DNA from: Chara braunii | Lineage: Eukaryota > Streptophyta > Charophyceae > Charales > Characeae | Reading direction: 5' to 3' | Length of the DNA stretch: 40,553 nucleotides | NCBI GenBank assembly: GCA_003427395.1 | Contig: BFEA01000153.1 | Span: 2,840,275-2,880,827, forward strand | Shown: positions 20,972 through 31,445 of the stretch, in pieces | Layout of the letters: every line of letters begins with the position of its first letter | Position numbering within the stretch: the stretch's first letter is position 1 | The notes under the pieces: model-generated | Databases searched by the model: none | What the model saw: only the letters and a program-made list of their open reading frames with translations | Told to the model about the DNA's origin: nothing | Position numbers and translations under genes: made by a program

Positions 20972-21454
20972 AGGTACCTAACCTCCACCTCCTCACCACC
21001 TAGACCTACCCCTACTACTAACTACTAACTCACGAGTGGGTCTGACAGTTGCTGACTGCTGATTACCTCCCCAGAATTATATACGTATATATATTTTTTT
21101 TAAACAACTGGACGGGGTGCTAACTGTAATCAACCGAGTATGTGACAACTTAGAGCAGCCCAGCAGCAGTGACACCAGGATAATGGAGGTTCCAATCACC
21201 AAGACAAGTCAGCAAGCAATACAGGTTTAAAGGGGGGAATGCACTTCTCTCCAATGAACGTTCCGTTGATGAAGCTCGATGGCCGTTCCAACGCTCCAAC
21301 GCAGCAGCAACAGGTACGTAATCAAGCCACTTCTTCTTCGGCCTTCTTCTTCCCCCCCTTCGTCAGTCTTCTCCCCACTCAACAGACTCTCTTATCTCCC
21401 TCCTCGCCGGCCTTAATCGTTGCCAGCGATGCCCAATGGGTGTAACAAGCAACT
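20972..21454 (-). other. Element 2B leader
   Basis: The untranslated leader matches that of Element 2A except for about 110 bp extra near 21066-21180, including an AT-rich TATATACGTATATATAT stretch. No coding sequence is seen. Confidence 0.65.
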
Positions 21455-21466
21455 GCTCCGATACCA
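21455..21466 (-). other. Primer binding site of Element 2B
   Basis: The minus strand reads TGGTATCGGAGC. It follows the nested LTR I-3 by six bases, but would follow LTR II-B by three bases if LTR I-3 and one GCAA repeat were removed. Confidence 0.83.
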
Positions 21467-21472
21467 GATTGC

Positions 21473-22765
21473 TGTTATGACCCTGGCCAATTTCGAGATA
21501 CACACCCACCGGAAAGTACAATGCCATCCAATTGCAGAAAGAAATCAATGAACTTGAGAGGAGAGAGAGAGGATTAGAAGAAGAAGAAGAAGTAAGAAGA
21601 AGAAGAAGAAGATGTACACCAGCAAAGACAATGACAAGGCTCTTCTTCTTCGCCCAACAATCTCCTCCTCCTTATCTCCCCCTTCTCTTATTCATACAAG
21701 AAATAATAATACAATGTTGAATGACTGATCCAGAATCAATGTCCGAGTCCCTCTTCTACTGCAGGTATCACTTGAGGTCCACCATAGCCATGGCCGCCTC
21801 CCCACTCTTCACTCTCATAGGCCGAGGCTATGGCGGACTACTAGGCCTTGCCCAGATGCCCAAAGGACAACCCAAAGCAGCTATGGCTGCTATAGCTCAG
21901 GCCGCCATGCCCAACCCTGCCTTGAAGCTTCTTGGTGTGGCTTCCCCCCAGTTGGGGACTCCCTGCAGCAGCGCCCACCAAGGTGATGAAGATGGCTGCC
22001 ACCATAGCCAGGTAAGTACCCGTGGCGCTCCTCCCCCTTCCTTCCTTCTTCCTCCCTCATGTCCTTCTCCTTCCTCCCCAGCAGCGCTCCACCAGTGTGT
22101 CGCCAAACTTGCACACCGAAAAAGAGGCCGGACTCTCTGCCCGGCCAGAAGATATAGCGGCCTGCTTTGCCTCTTGGGCGGTCACTTCCAGGCCGCTCGG
22201 CCTCCCAAGCAACCGGTACCTCCTCCCTTTCGGAGGGAAACATCATTGCAGGCTCTGATATTGCCTGTACAGGCCCTAGACCCAGACTGGTTGGACTGAT
22301 ATCCGCCTAGACCTAACCTACAACTACTGGGCCTCTAAAAATGCCACTTTTGTCTTCTTCTGCTTGGCCTCCGGTACCTGCACATCTACCCCTTCCAGGT
22401 GCGGTACTGGCCTACCCGCTACTTGAGTGTTTTCCCCCGCTGCAACCCCTCAATGTCACGGCCACAGGTAAGTACCGGCCCTGAGGGCCCAACGAACGAG
22501 CAAGTGCCCTGACGGGCCACACACATACTCATGCCAACCAGCACTCAGACAGGCACGGTCACACACACACCCAGGCCAACCAACACTCAGACAGGCATGG
22601 TCACACACACACTCAAGCCATCCAGCACTCAGACAGACATGCAGTCCAGCAAGCGTGCACACACAGACTTAGTAGCAACCGGGAAACTCAGCAGGGCATT
22701 CAGTCTATGGGCAAAACTCAGAAATCAGCTGTGTGTTTCAGTCCATGTATGGACGGGTCATCACA
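21473..22765 (-). repeat. LTR I-3, solo LTR nested at the LTR II/PBS boundary
   Basis: A complete family I LTR of 1293 bp, beginning TGTGATGACC (22765) and ending GTCATAACA (21473). It is flanked on the minus strand by GCAA on both sides (22769-22766 and 21472-21469), a 4-bp duplication, or GCAAT if its first T is counted as target. It has no internal domain of its own, so it is a solo LTR left by LTR-LTR recombination. Its match to LTR I-2 covers most of its length. Confidence 0.85.
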
Positions 22766-22766
22766 T

Positions 22767-23229
22767 TGCAAAGAACCTCTTAGTTCAACACCGTCGAGCG
22801 CACACCATCACCACATGCATGTATGAGATCACACGAGATTCACACTGAAGAACCAGAGAGATTAAGACCAGGTAGCGCAGCTTATGAAATCCAAACAAGT
22901 TATTACAAGATCAATAAGAGTTCCGAGTCACCAGCGCAAATTACCGCATGTCACAGGTAACCAATAACCAGCATGAACTCTCAGGTAAGTAACTCTTCCT
23001 CTCTGCTCTTCTCTCTTGTGTAACTCCTCTCTTTTCTGGTCTTCTCTCTAGCTATGTCCTTGCTGTGTCTTCTCTTCCTGCCTGTGTGCACACTCGCTAA
23101 CTTCTACTCAAGGATCTACTCTGAATACACCCACTGTCAACTCTACTAACCCATCTGGAGTCTACTACTAACAACTAGCACTAACACTTCTGCACAGGCG
23201 CAGCTATGACTGCCTTCTCCCTGCCAGCG

Positions 23230-23285
<56 letters not shown>

Positions 23286-23590
23286 GCGCAGCACTCTGGC
23301 TTCAGCGCTCTGCCCCTCACAGCAGCGCACAAGTGCACCAGCACCTCCACACTACTTGCGAATGAGCAATCTGCCTTTTCACTCATGGGATGTGACTCCT
23401 CTGAGTGGCTTTTTATTATGAGACGTGACTCCTGCCCCTGAGATATGACTGTTTGCTGAGTGCCTGTTGGACCAGACTGCGGAGGTACCTGATTGTGACT
23501 TTTCTGAGTTTGACGAACTCGGCCTTTTCTTGACCTGGGCATCTGACCCTGAGATCCGAATTTGGGGTCTGAATCGTGGAAGGCCTTTCA
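22767..23590 (-). repeat. LTR II-B, 5' LTR of Element 2B
   Basis: It starts TGAAAGGCC (23590) and ends TTTGCA (22767), 824 bp. It is nearly the same as LTR II-A apart from the microsatellite, the duplication around the N in II-A and scattered substitutions, as expected of the two LTRs of one insertion. Confidence 0.87.
23232..23282 (+). repeat. (TC)n microsatellite in LTR II-B
   Basis: A perfect TC run of about 50 bp. The homologous site in LTR II-A (14884-14902) has about 19 bp and in LTR II-C an interrupted tract (24034-24061), so it has expanded in this copy. Confidence 0.92.
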
Positions 23591-23592
23591 TT

Positions 23593-24483
23593 TGCAACAA
23601 GCCTCTTAGTTCAACACCAGCGAGCGCACACAATCACACCACATGCATGTATGAGATCACACGAGATTCACACTGGAGACCAGAGAGATGAAGACCATGT
23701 TGCGCAGCTCGGAATTCCAACAAATTATCATATAAACAATTAAGAGTTTCGGTCACAGGCGCTCAACGGCGCAACTCCAAGTATCCAGAATCTCCACTCA
23801 GGTATGTAACTTTCCCGAAGATCTTCTCTCTTCTTACTCTCTTGATCTTCTCTCTGTCTTCTACCTCCCCGTATCTCCCTATCCGCATGCACTCACACTC
23901 TCTCTACTACTCAAGGACCAACTCTGAATACACCCACTGATATACCTATTAACTCTTCTGAAGTCTACTACTAATCTACTAACACTTTGCACTGGTGCAA
24001 CTATGGTTGCGTTCTCCCTGCCAGCGCTGTCTCTTCCTCTCTCTCCCCCTCTCTCTCTCTCAGCTAGCGCAGCACTCTGGCTTCAGCGCTCTGCCCCTCA
24101 CAATGACGCACAAGTGCATCAGCACTTCCACACTTCATGCGAATGAGCTATCTGCCGAATGAGGAGGCTGGCCAGTCCTTTTGTAGTCTTGGATTGCACT
24201 TGAACTCGTGCCAGCCTCTGCTTCTTGGGGCCTGAATGGATTCCAGTACCACATCCCCACGGCCTGTCTGCTTTCGAATGTCAAGGCCTGGAACCGTCCC
24301 GAATTTCCATTGGTCTGCTGCTGCTTGGGCGTTTGAGTCATGACTGTTTGCTGGGTGCCTGTTGGACTGGACTGCTAAGGTACCGACTGTGACCTTCCTG
24401 AAATTGACCAACTCGGCCTTTCTTGGCCAGGGCCTCTGACCCTGAGACCCGAATTTGGGGTCTGAATCGTGGAAGGCCTTTCA
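23593..24483 (-). repeat. LTR II-C, divergent family II LTR abutting LTR II-B
   Basis: It starts TGAAAGGCC (24483) and ends GTTGCA (23593). It shares the start, the end and most blocks with LTR II-A and II-B, but is more diverged and carries about 170 bp of unrelated sequence near 24150-24330. Only two bases (23591-23592) separate it from LTR II-B. Confidence 0.82.
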
Positions 24484-24838
24484 TGCGACAGTTTCGTATC
24501 TTAGCAGACCAGATGGAGAAACAATCCTTGATCTGCTCATTTGACACAGGGGATGATAGGGCTAATTAGTAATTAATCAATTAGTCAGTTGATTGATTGA
24601 TTGATGGATTGGTTGATAACTTGATAGGTTGATTGATTTCTTGTCAATTAATTATTAGGGGACTGATTGTTTTGAAATCTCCGTCATCCATGATCTGCAA
24701 AATACCAAAATATCTTTTATCTAAAATCAAAATGTCAAGGTTAGGAACTTCGAGGAATAAAAGGGGGAGAAAAGAGGAAAGAGGAAGAAAAAAGAAAAAA
24801 AGAAAAAAAAAAAGAAAATGATCGAAATTGCTTCTTTT
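24484..24838. other. AT-rich non-coding stretch with GATT-type repeats
   Basis: A degenerate TTGAT/ATTGATTG simple repeat occupies 24571-24650 and a purine-rich AAAGAAAAAAAG tract 24770-24820. No gene is seen. Confidence 0.6.
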
Positions 24839-24925
24839 AGCAGATTGTCTAGCTCAGTTGGTTGGCACACTAATGGCATTCAGGAGGGCGTGGGTTCAAT
24901 CCCCATCGACCGCCTGGTGCACCTT
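24839..24925 (+). repeat. tRNA-like sequence, candidate SINE head
   Basis: TAGCTCAGTTGG (24850-24861) fits an RNA polymerase III A box and GGTTCAATCCC (about 24893-24903) a B box, at tRNA-like spacing. The T arm folds (GTGGG/CCCAT around TTCAATC). The acceptor halves do not pair and the D stem is incomplete, so it is not a working tRNA. A tRNA-derived SINE is the likely explanation; no second copy was found in the window. Confidence 0.4.
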
Positions 24926-26808
24926 TAGTCACAACGAACTGAGATAGTTCAGCCTCCAGCCTCAATGGACTGAGGCAATGACGAACTGTTGTAACAGCGT
25001 CGTCTGCAATGATTTTCTTTCTGAACATGCTTGCTTATGCTGGACTGTGGATGCAGGATGCTCTCATTTCTTTGTCGAAGACCTCAGTGTTGGATTCAGT
25101 GCAGCACCCTCTGACAAGGCACTCTGGAGGGGACAGTTTTCAATGTAACTGGTTAAACGAGGCAGGCGGCTTTGTCAGATTTGCATGGATGTTAAGTGCA
25201 CTTCAGGAGACAATAAATGACACCTGACAAGGATAGTCTTTAGTGGGCAGACATGAGTTTGTGGAGGGCAAAATTTGTGGATGCGGAACAAGGGCTGTCC
25301 TTCATGGAGTGCAGAAATGGGCAGGTGTGCAGATGAGGCAAAACTGTGATCGGGATGTTGTGAGCGAAATGAGTAGGTGATATCATACAAGGAGTAAAAG
25401 TGTGCTTCATTAGGTGTAAGACAGGAAGAGGTTCGTGAGCTGTAGCATAACTTCTATATAGTATATGATGCAGCACATATGGACACTACATGATGTGGCA
25501 CTTATGGATAGTATATGATGTGGCAGTGCTGGGATGACAAAGTGGTTGCTTGAAAGTCATAAGCTGTGGCATTCTCAGATTTGGAGTATTAGCATATTAT
25601 CGGCATATGACTCATTTGTCAATCGCTTGGCAGTGGTAAGTTTGTTGAGAGAATCTGGAGTCTTCAGCTGTGGATACGGCAGTATCAGGACTGTTTCCAT
25701 GTGATGATGTGCCGTGTGGTTTGCCAAGTTGAGTGTAGAGAGAGTGACAGGTTACAAGTTGATGGCTGAGACATTCACTGGCAAAAATATTATGTCAATG
25801 TGCAACTCGACAACCAGTCAAGTCTGCCATGCATGAGCAGGCGAGAAGATTAAGGAGCAGGGTGTGGAACACAGGGCATCTGATTGTTTGGCATGAGTGA
25901 GTAGTTCTGAAGTTCTGTGGTTGTTGACATAGGAGAGAATCACTGCATGCCATAGTCATGACCGTACTGATTTTACTACATTACTCTGGTTATGTTCTCA
26001 GGCACTCAGCTTTACTATGATTTTGCTGGTTGAGGACATGAGGACATTGTGAAGGACAATGAGAACTGGATCAGGACTGAATTACTTCATTCTCAGCTCA
26101 AGCCATTGTGGATTTGGTGGGAGGAAGTACGATCCCATTGCAATGGTGATAGTGGACATGATTGTGCATGAAGGTGGATGCATGAAGGTCACTGAAGGAT
26201 GAATATTATTATGAATCTTTATCCGCTTGGTGGGTGATGCATGTGCAAGGTGTCTCGCATATCACACTGGGGATGGACATATTGAGGGCCAGGGGAACAC
26301 ACTTGTTGAGTGGTTATTCCAATCACAACCTAAAGCTGCTGTGGAAGGTTTGCTGCGTTCTGTGCATGGTTGATGCAGTCCTCATGATAATGCTTAAGCG
26401 TAAGGGGAAAAGTGTCACTGCCGCACTTCAATGGGCAGCAGATTGGCTCTTATTGGCTATTGAGGCAGCAATGCTGTTGTCTCCAAATGGTTGGTAAGAA
26501 TCCTGTGAGAAAGGCTAAGAAATGACTGGATAACAGATGATTGGAAAATCGGTCACCTGGTCCTGAACATCTGGCTGGCTGTCTTTTGAATGCCCGGTTG
26601 GCATCATGTCTGCCCGTTGGATGAGGTCTATAGGATCCCTGAAAGGAATCCATAAAAAGCGAAGATGGCGGATATGTGGTGACAAGAGGCTTAATTGAAG
26701 ATGGGCTGCTACTTGCATTGGCTGGAAGTCTTTGTCTCTCTGATTGTGTCTATGCCTGTTTATAATCTTATCCTATTTCTGTTTGACGCGACTGGGCTAG
26801 GAACAGGC
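24926..26808. other. Unique-looking non-coding region upstream of the zinc-finger exon
   Basis: No retroelement motif, RNA gene or convincing exon was recognised. Composition is intermediate, with short open frames only. It may be intron or promoter DNA of the gene represented by the exon at 26809. Confidence 0.4.
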
Positions 26809-27015
26809 GATCTACCTGGATGGCCTTTGGTGTCAACATTATCAAAAATGCAGCTGCGCCAGCCCCATCAGCAGCAGCTTCTTCAACAGCAGACTTCTTC
26901 AGCAGCCATGGATCGATGCGACAAGTGCGAGAAATGTAACCAGCTCTTCTTTTCACCACTGAATTATCGGCGGCATGCTCGTGTGCATCGCCGCACTCTA
27001 GGAACAGACAAGGTT
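26809..27015 (+). CDS. Putative exon of a plant-type C2H2 zinc-finger protein
   Basis: The frame encodes LPGWPLVSTLSKMQ, a Gln-rich spacer, then CEKCNQLFFSPLNYRRHARV followed by HRR. This is a C-x2-C-x12-H-x3-H zinc finger. A pyrimidine-rich tract ending in CTAG lies immediately upstream (acceptor), and AAG|GTTGGT follows (donor), so this is proposed as an internal exon of about 207 bp. From memory, a plant-specific single-finger family has a PGWPLL motif just before a finger with SPxNxRRH and HRR, and this exon has the same order. Partner exons were not found with confidence; they may lie outside the window or beyond the LINE and Element 3. The molecular role (nucleic-acid binding) is inferred from the fold only. 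Confidence 0.55.
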
Positions 27016-28111
27016 GGTGGCATTGTCACTTCCACGGACATGAATGTATATCAATCCTTGATGTACTCCTTGTCCTCTGAGCCTGTCTTTCTTTGCTTTC
27101 AGTAATATCTTTGCTGATCACCAGCTTTCCTGGATGTCTTTTTAATTCATTGGAAAGAAAGGGATTTCCCCCCCCCCCCCTTTTGGAAGGAAAAATATAG
27201 TCTTGACTGTGGATCCATATTATTATTATGATTAGCAGCACCCCAGCTCCCATGTGATTGGCAGGGGCACACTGCTACAAAGTAAGAAATAAAACATACC
27301 CAATCTACCTAGTCAGGTTGAGGTTCTTGTCATGTCCTCCATTCTTTCTGTTGGTGCTAATCCGAGATACGTATGTTTGCCACTCTTTAGCCTCGACCAG
27401 TGGTTAATGGGGTTAACCATGTAAAACAGTAAAACACTAAAAGCATGATTTGTTGCCAAATTTTGCTTGTCTTGCAAAGTGCGCTCTTTTAATTCATAGA
27501 TATGTGACAATATATAGATGATAGGTACCTGTGAAAGGCATAGTCCTGAGCTGCTGATGTCCAAAGAAGAAAGCCAGCTATGTCTGGCCACGGACATCCA
27601 GGATATAGCGTCATGGGAGTGGTCTACAGCACTGCTCTACTTGAATGCTGCCACCTCCACTAGCTGTGGGCTGCTCAACTGGGAAGCCTGGTGGCACAAT
27701 AATGAAGTGAGAACTACCTACCAACTACTGGGCTGGTCTCTCCTACACACTGTTGCGCCGGCCACTACCCAAGGGTCGCCTCCATCTGGGCCGTCCGATG
27801 TCACTGAGATGCAGTGGCCCAGATGTGAGGCCGTGTGACCAAAACTCAGGCCCAGGCGCGACAACGTGTGGGCTGTCGCCGCTGAGGACCGGGCCCTCCC
27901 TCACTGTCTCAACAAGAGGGCCTGGAAGGAAATCGGCCTGACACAAAAGTCGGACACAGGCCTCAAAACAAGCTGGGCCAGAAAAACATGTAACAGGACT
28001 GGGAAGAAACAAAATGCGCAGATGCCTAGACTCAGAATAGAAAAAATACAATGGCAGCAGCCAATTAGAGACCCCAATGTCCCACCCAATTGAACTCCGC
28101 CAAACTCCAAA
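27016..28111. other. Unassigned region between exon and LINE
   Basis: It includes a 13-C run (27168-27180) and a GC-rich part from about 27740 that could be the 5' part of the LINE. No domain was recognised. Short frames here lack homology signals visible by eye. Confidence 0.4.
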
Positions 28112-28161
28112 CCCCCCCCCCCCCCCCCCCCCCCCCCAGGAAAAAAAGAAAAAAAGAAAGG
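28112..28161 (+). repeat. 26-C homopolymer followed by an A/G-rich tract
   Basis: Positions 28112-28137 are all C, followed by AGGAAAAAAAGAAAAAAAGA up to 28161. Such long C runs are unusual and unstable; length may be unreliable in the assembly. Confidence 0.9.
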
Positions 28162-28250
28162 TCAATCAATCGAAAGTCAGTCAGGATCTAAACCCAGTGA
28201 TCCGAACAGCTTAAGACGATGGACTGCAATAAGACACTGACCGAGACAAT

Positions 28251-29115
28251 ATGAACGAACTGGCAAACCAAGGGGCTGACGATCCACAGCTGGAACGTCA
28301 ATGGTTCGGGAAACATTCTGATATAGGAAGACAAAACTTCCGAATGGGCCTCACAGACAAGAAGATACAGAAACCAGACATCATCCTACTACAAGAAACC
28401 CACCTATCTCATCTCACAAACCACGCCAGAATCAAGAGGACAGTGGAAAAAAGTATGGGTGGTTGTCCCTTCACACTGTGGTCCGACAAAGAGGGCCTGA
28501 GCGCCGGACCACAATCCTACTACCACGCACCTCTAAAATCTGACCGAAGGACACGTGGTTCACGGGGAAGGGGACACTTCAGAAGGAAGACGGCCCTGGA
28601 TCGAAATGGGGTGGCAAGGAGAAGAACTCAGGATCCTGAACTTGTATGTGCCCAACACAGAGAGCGAATGGTTAGTGTTCTTTGATAGCATTAAACCGCT
28701 CTTCCCGAATCCCCTACCCACAATCATAGCAGGTGACTGGGATACAACATTGGACCCCAGTCTCGACCGCATCTCCCGATTCCTGCTGCTGGGCCGCACA
28801 CGAGAAGGAACCCATATCCGGAACATCATGACAGAATTCGAACTGATCGACCCGTTTCGGAATCTTCACCTCAGCGTGAAAGCATTCTCCCTGATCAAAA
28901 GAAAACGAGCAAATCGTACGTCACTCTGGCGGATCGACTTTTTCCTGATCTCCAAACTCTTGCATGGCACAGTCAAGGAGGCCGAAATTCTGCCAACAGC
29001 GGCTTTCAAGGGACTAGATCCCAAACCCATCTACCTGCTCCTGAACTTCAACTCCCGGTTAGAAAAAGGTCAGAGCTTCTACAAAACAACTCCCTGCTCT
29101 CCACACACCAGCTGA
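28251..29115 (+). pseudogene. LINE endonuclease region
   Basis: The frame near 28370 reads KPDIILLQETHL, the QET motif of LINE AP-like endonucleases that nick target DNA. In another frame, LNLYVPNTESEW (near 28635), IIAGDWDTTLDPSLDR (near 28725) and RRIDFFLIS-like WRIDFFLIS (near 28930) follow, matching the GDxN and RIDxxxxS motifs. The expected Asn of GDFN is Asp here. A frameshift near 28560 separates the QET part from the rest. Confidence 0.78.
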
Positions 29116-30835
29116 CAGAGGCTGTCGGATGGAACTGGCTGCTCATGCAACAAGATTAGACGAGGCGCCACAACAGACACCAATGGTTTATAGACAGCTA
29201 TGCGAACCTATCCCAGACTGTCTCGGCCTAGTTGAGAAGCATAGCACAAAACACAAAATCAGAAAGGAGGAACTCCAAATTGCCATATCCTTCGCGGACG
29301 CTAACCTTGCTACAGATCCCACTAACAACTTCTATCATCACCTACTCACGTCCGCCAAGAATGAGTTGAACGAATGGAGAAGATAGGAACTCAGGGGCTT
29401 ACAACTACGCGTTAGAATGACCGACTACAGCCTCGACGAATACACGACAAAGTTTTTATTCTCTAAAATCAAGGCCAATGCTACAAACAACACGATCGAG
29501 AGGCTGAAAGACCCAGTGGACCAGGGCAATATAAAATCAGCTGGCACATACATGGTAAGGATCACCAGATCCTTCTACGCCGACCTCTACAGGTCCAAGA
29601 CCCCTTCCCCCCTCCCGCAACGAACATCATCGTTTGCCAATACATGATGTCGTACCTAAACAGGACGATCACGTAGGAGCAAATGGGGGACCTGGACAAA
29701 CCAATTACCCTAGGGGAACTTCAAGTAGCCTTATCCCAGATGGGGGATGACAAGGTACCAGGAATCGATGGCCTATCCAAAGAGTTCCGGGTCTACTTCT
29801 GGTCGATAATGGGGAACGACCTCGTCAACTTCATCAATGACAGAAAGGAAAAGGGAAGTCTGGGTTGATTTTTAAGCACTAGCGTGCTCTCTCTAATCCC
29901 GAAGAAAGGGGACAACGAAGACATAAAAAACTACAAACTGATCGCACTTCTCACAACCCCCTACAAATCTTAGCAAAAACACTAGCCAACAGGATCGTAA
30001 AACTCATGGACAAATGTTTTCACATTGACCAAGCAGGATTCATTCCGGAACGGTATATACTAGGCAACGTGATGGGCCTTGAATGAGGCAGCAAAGAAGA
30101 TCATAGAAAAAACGAATGCAGGCTGCGGCCCTGTTTTGTTACTTTGAAAAGGCCTATGATCAAGTCAAGTGGGACGTCCTCCATAGCTGTATGGAAAAAA
30201 TGGGAGTCGTCCAAAACTTTAGAGATTGGGTAAGAATCCGTAAGAGTGCTCTACGGAGATGCCACGGGCGGAGTCCAGATAAACAGAATACTGTCAGACA
30301 CTTACCCGATATCGAGATCCGTTCGCCAAGGTGACCCTCTTGCGCCCCTAATTTTTCTGTTCATCACGGAAGCCATTGTCTCTTTCCTTCGCAAAGGTTC
30401 CTCCATAGACCGCCTCACGGAACATAACTACAGTCCCCTCCACGACTTCGCCCTACCCACGGCCCTGATGTTCACCAATGACCTCACGGTTCTCACCCGT
30501 GCAGACAACTCCTCCTTTCAAGCCCTGGTCAGAGCTATGGAAGCCTTCCAACTCGCATAAGAAATGAAGGTGAACTGGTCTAAAACGGAAGGCTGGTGGG
30601 CAGAAGGCACTCCCCCCCAACCCCTGGACCTATCCATCCCAATGTCATGGAACACATGCGACCAAGCACTTTGGTATCTGGGCATCATGATCAACAAAGA
30701 CGACATTTGGCAAGGGATGGGGGAGAATCTAATTGCCAGAGCAATAACCCGCCTAGCTCCTTGCAAGAATGCCCAGGCTTCTCTGCTGGGCAGAGCACTT
30801 ATCATTATTGTTCTCCACGCTACGGTACATGACAT
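29116..30835 (+). pseudogene. LINE reverse transcriptase, multiply frameshifted
   Basis: Motifs in order: LSQMGDDKVPGIDGLSKEF (29725-29785), LIPKKGDNEDIKNYKLIAL (29898-29950), DQAGFIPERYILGN (30028-30070), FEKAYDQVKWDVL (30145-30180), SRSVRQGDPLAPLIFLFITE (30310-30372) and FTNDLTVLTRAD (30470-30505). The last corresponds to the catalytic FADD and reads FTND, so one Asp is lost. Stops and frameshifts occur between nearly every pair of motifs, indicating an old copy. Confidence 0.83.
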
Positions 30836-31242
30836 CTATATGGTCCCCGTCCAATGACGACTTGAGGAGCTTGAAGGCTAGGGCCAGATGCTTCCTGTGG
30901 GCCGGAGACCCCAACAAAACCACCTGCGTAAATAAAGTGGCCTGGCAAATCGTCATCAGAGAACCACACAAAATGGACGTAGGCATCATTGACCCAAAAC
31001 AGGAAGCGATCGCCCTTCAGATGAAATGGATAGTTAAGATCCTAATCAAACAATCACTTCCTTGGACTAAATTGATCTTAAACAGCATAAGGAACCTGAC
31101 ACCTGTAACCTCTCCACCTAACATGAGTGGCCTGTTCTGGATCATGGCCAAAGACTGGTCACTCAAATCAGAGAGATCAGCAAGGAAAACCCTGCAAGCA
31201 CTGTCCACTCACTCATCCCAATCGCACGCCCAACACATATGA
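30836..31242 (+). pseudogene. LINE C-terminal region
   Basis: The frame contains LKARARCFLWAGDPNKTTC, NKVAWQIVIREPHKMDVGI and a helical IALQMKWIVKIL stretch. This pattern (FLW.G......VAW..V..P...GGLG) is typical of the region after RT in plant LINEs. It ends near 31242 without the usual second zinc-binding cluster being visible. Confidence 0.7.
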
Positions 31243-31259
31243 TAGAATCAATCCCAAGA

Positions 31260-31400
31260 CTTTCGGGCCTTCAGACCATAAGGGAAGTAATCAATGCCAT
31301 CCTTCGGGCCTTCATACCATAAGGTGGAGGAGCGTGAGTGGGAAGTAATCAATGCTATCCTTCGGGCCTTCAGACCATAAGGTGGAGGAGCATGAGTGAG
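31260..31400 (+). repeat. Tandem repeat after the LINE
   Basis: Three units begin CCTTCGGGCCTTCAKACCAT (first unit with one change), at about 31260, 31301 and 31359. Units two and three share the GGTGGAGGAGCRTGAGTG block, which the first lacks. It may be the LINE 3' untranslated region. Confidence 0.8.
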
Positions 31401-31445
31401 TGTGTATTGTATTCCCTTCTGACTTGCCGTTGGAATAGGAACCGG

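Larger units (their letters stand above)
14353..23590 (-). mobile_element. Element 2B: Ty3/gypsy element with two family II LTRs and a nested solo LTR
   Basis: On the minus strand: 5' LTR II-B (23590-22767), nested solo LTR I-3 (22765-21473), PBS (21466-21455), leader, gag (20971 to about 18839), protease, RT, RNase H, integrase (to about 15220) and 3' LTR II-A (15208-14353). Without the solo LTR the LTR-to-PBS distance becomes three bases, as expected. Many nonsense codons fall where Element 2A retains CAG or TGG, pointing to C-to-T decay. Confidence 0.87.
28251..31245 (+). mobile_element. L1-like LINE, decayed
   Basis: In order on the plus strand: an apurinic endonuclease-like region, reverse transcriptase and a C-terminal domain, spread over all three frames. 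There is no LTR. The endonuclease and RT together with their order place it among L1-type non-LTR retrotransposons. The exact 5' and 3' ends were not resolved; the 3' side passes into a short tandem repeat at 31260. Confidence 0.82.

Noticed and set aside
21721-22299. 192-residue open frame inside LTR I-3, plus strand
   Set aside because: It is within a solo LTR; in LTR I-2 the same region is not an open frame of similar length.
22531-22660. Repeats of CAACCARCACTCAGACAGRC with CACACA spacers
   Set aside because: They are part of the normal family I LTR, expanded in LTR I-3; not an independent array.
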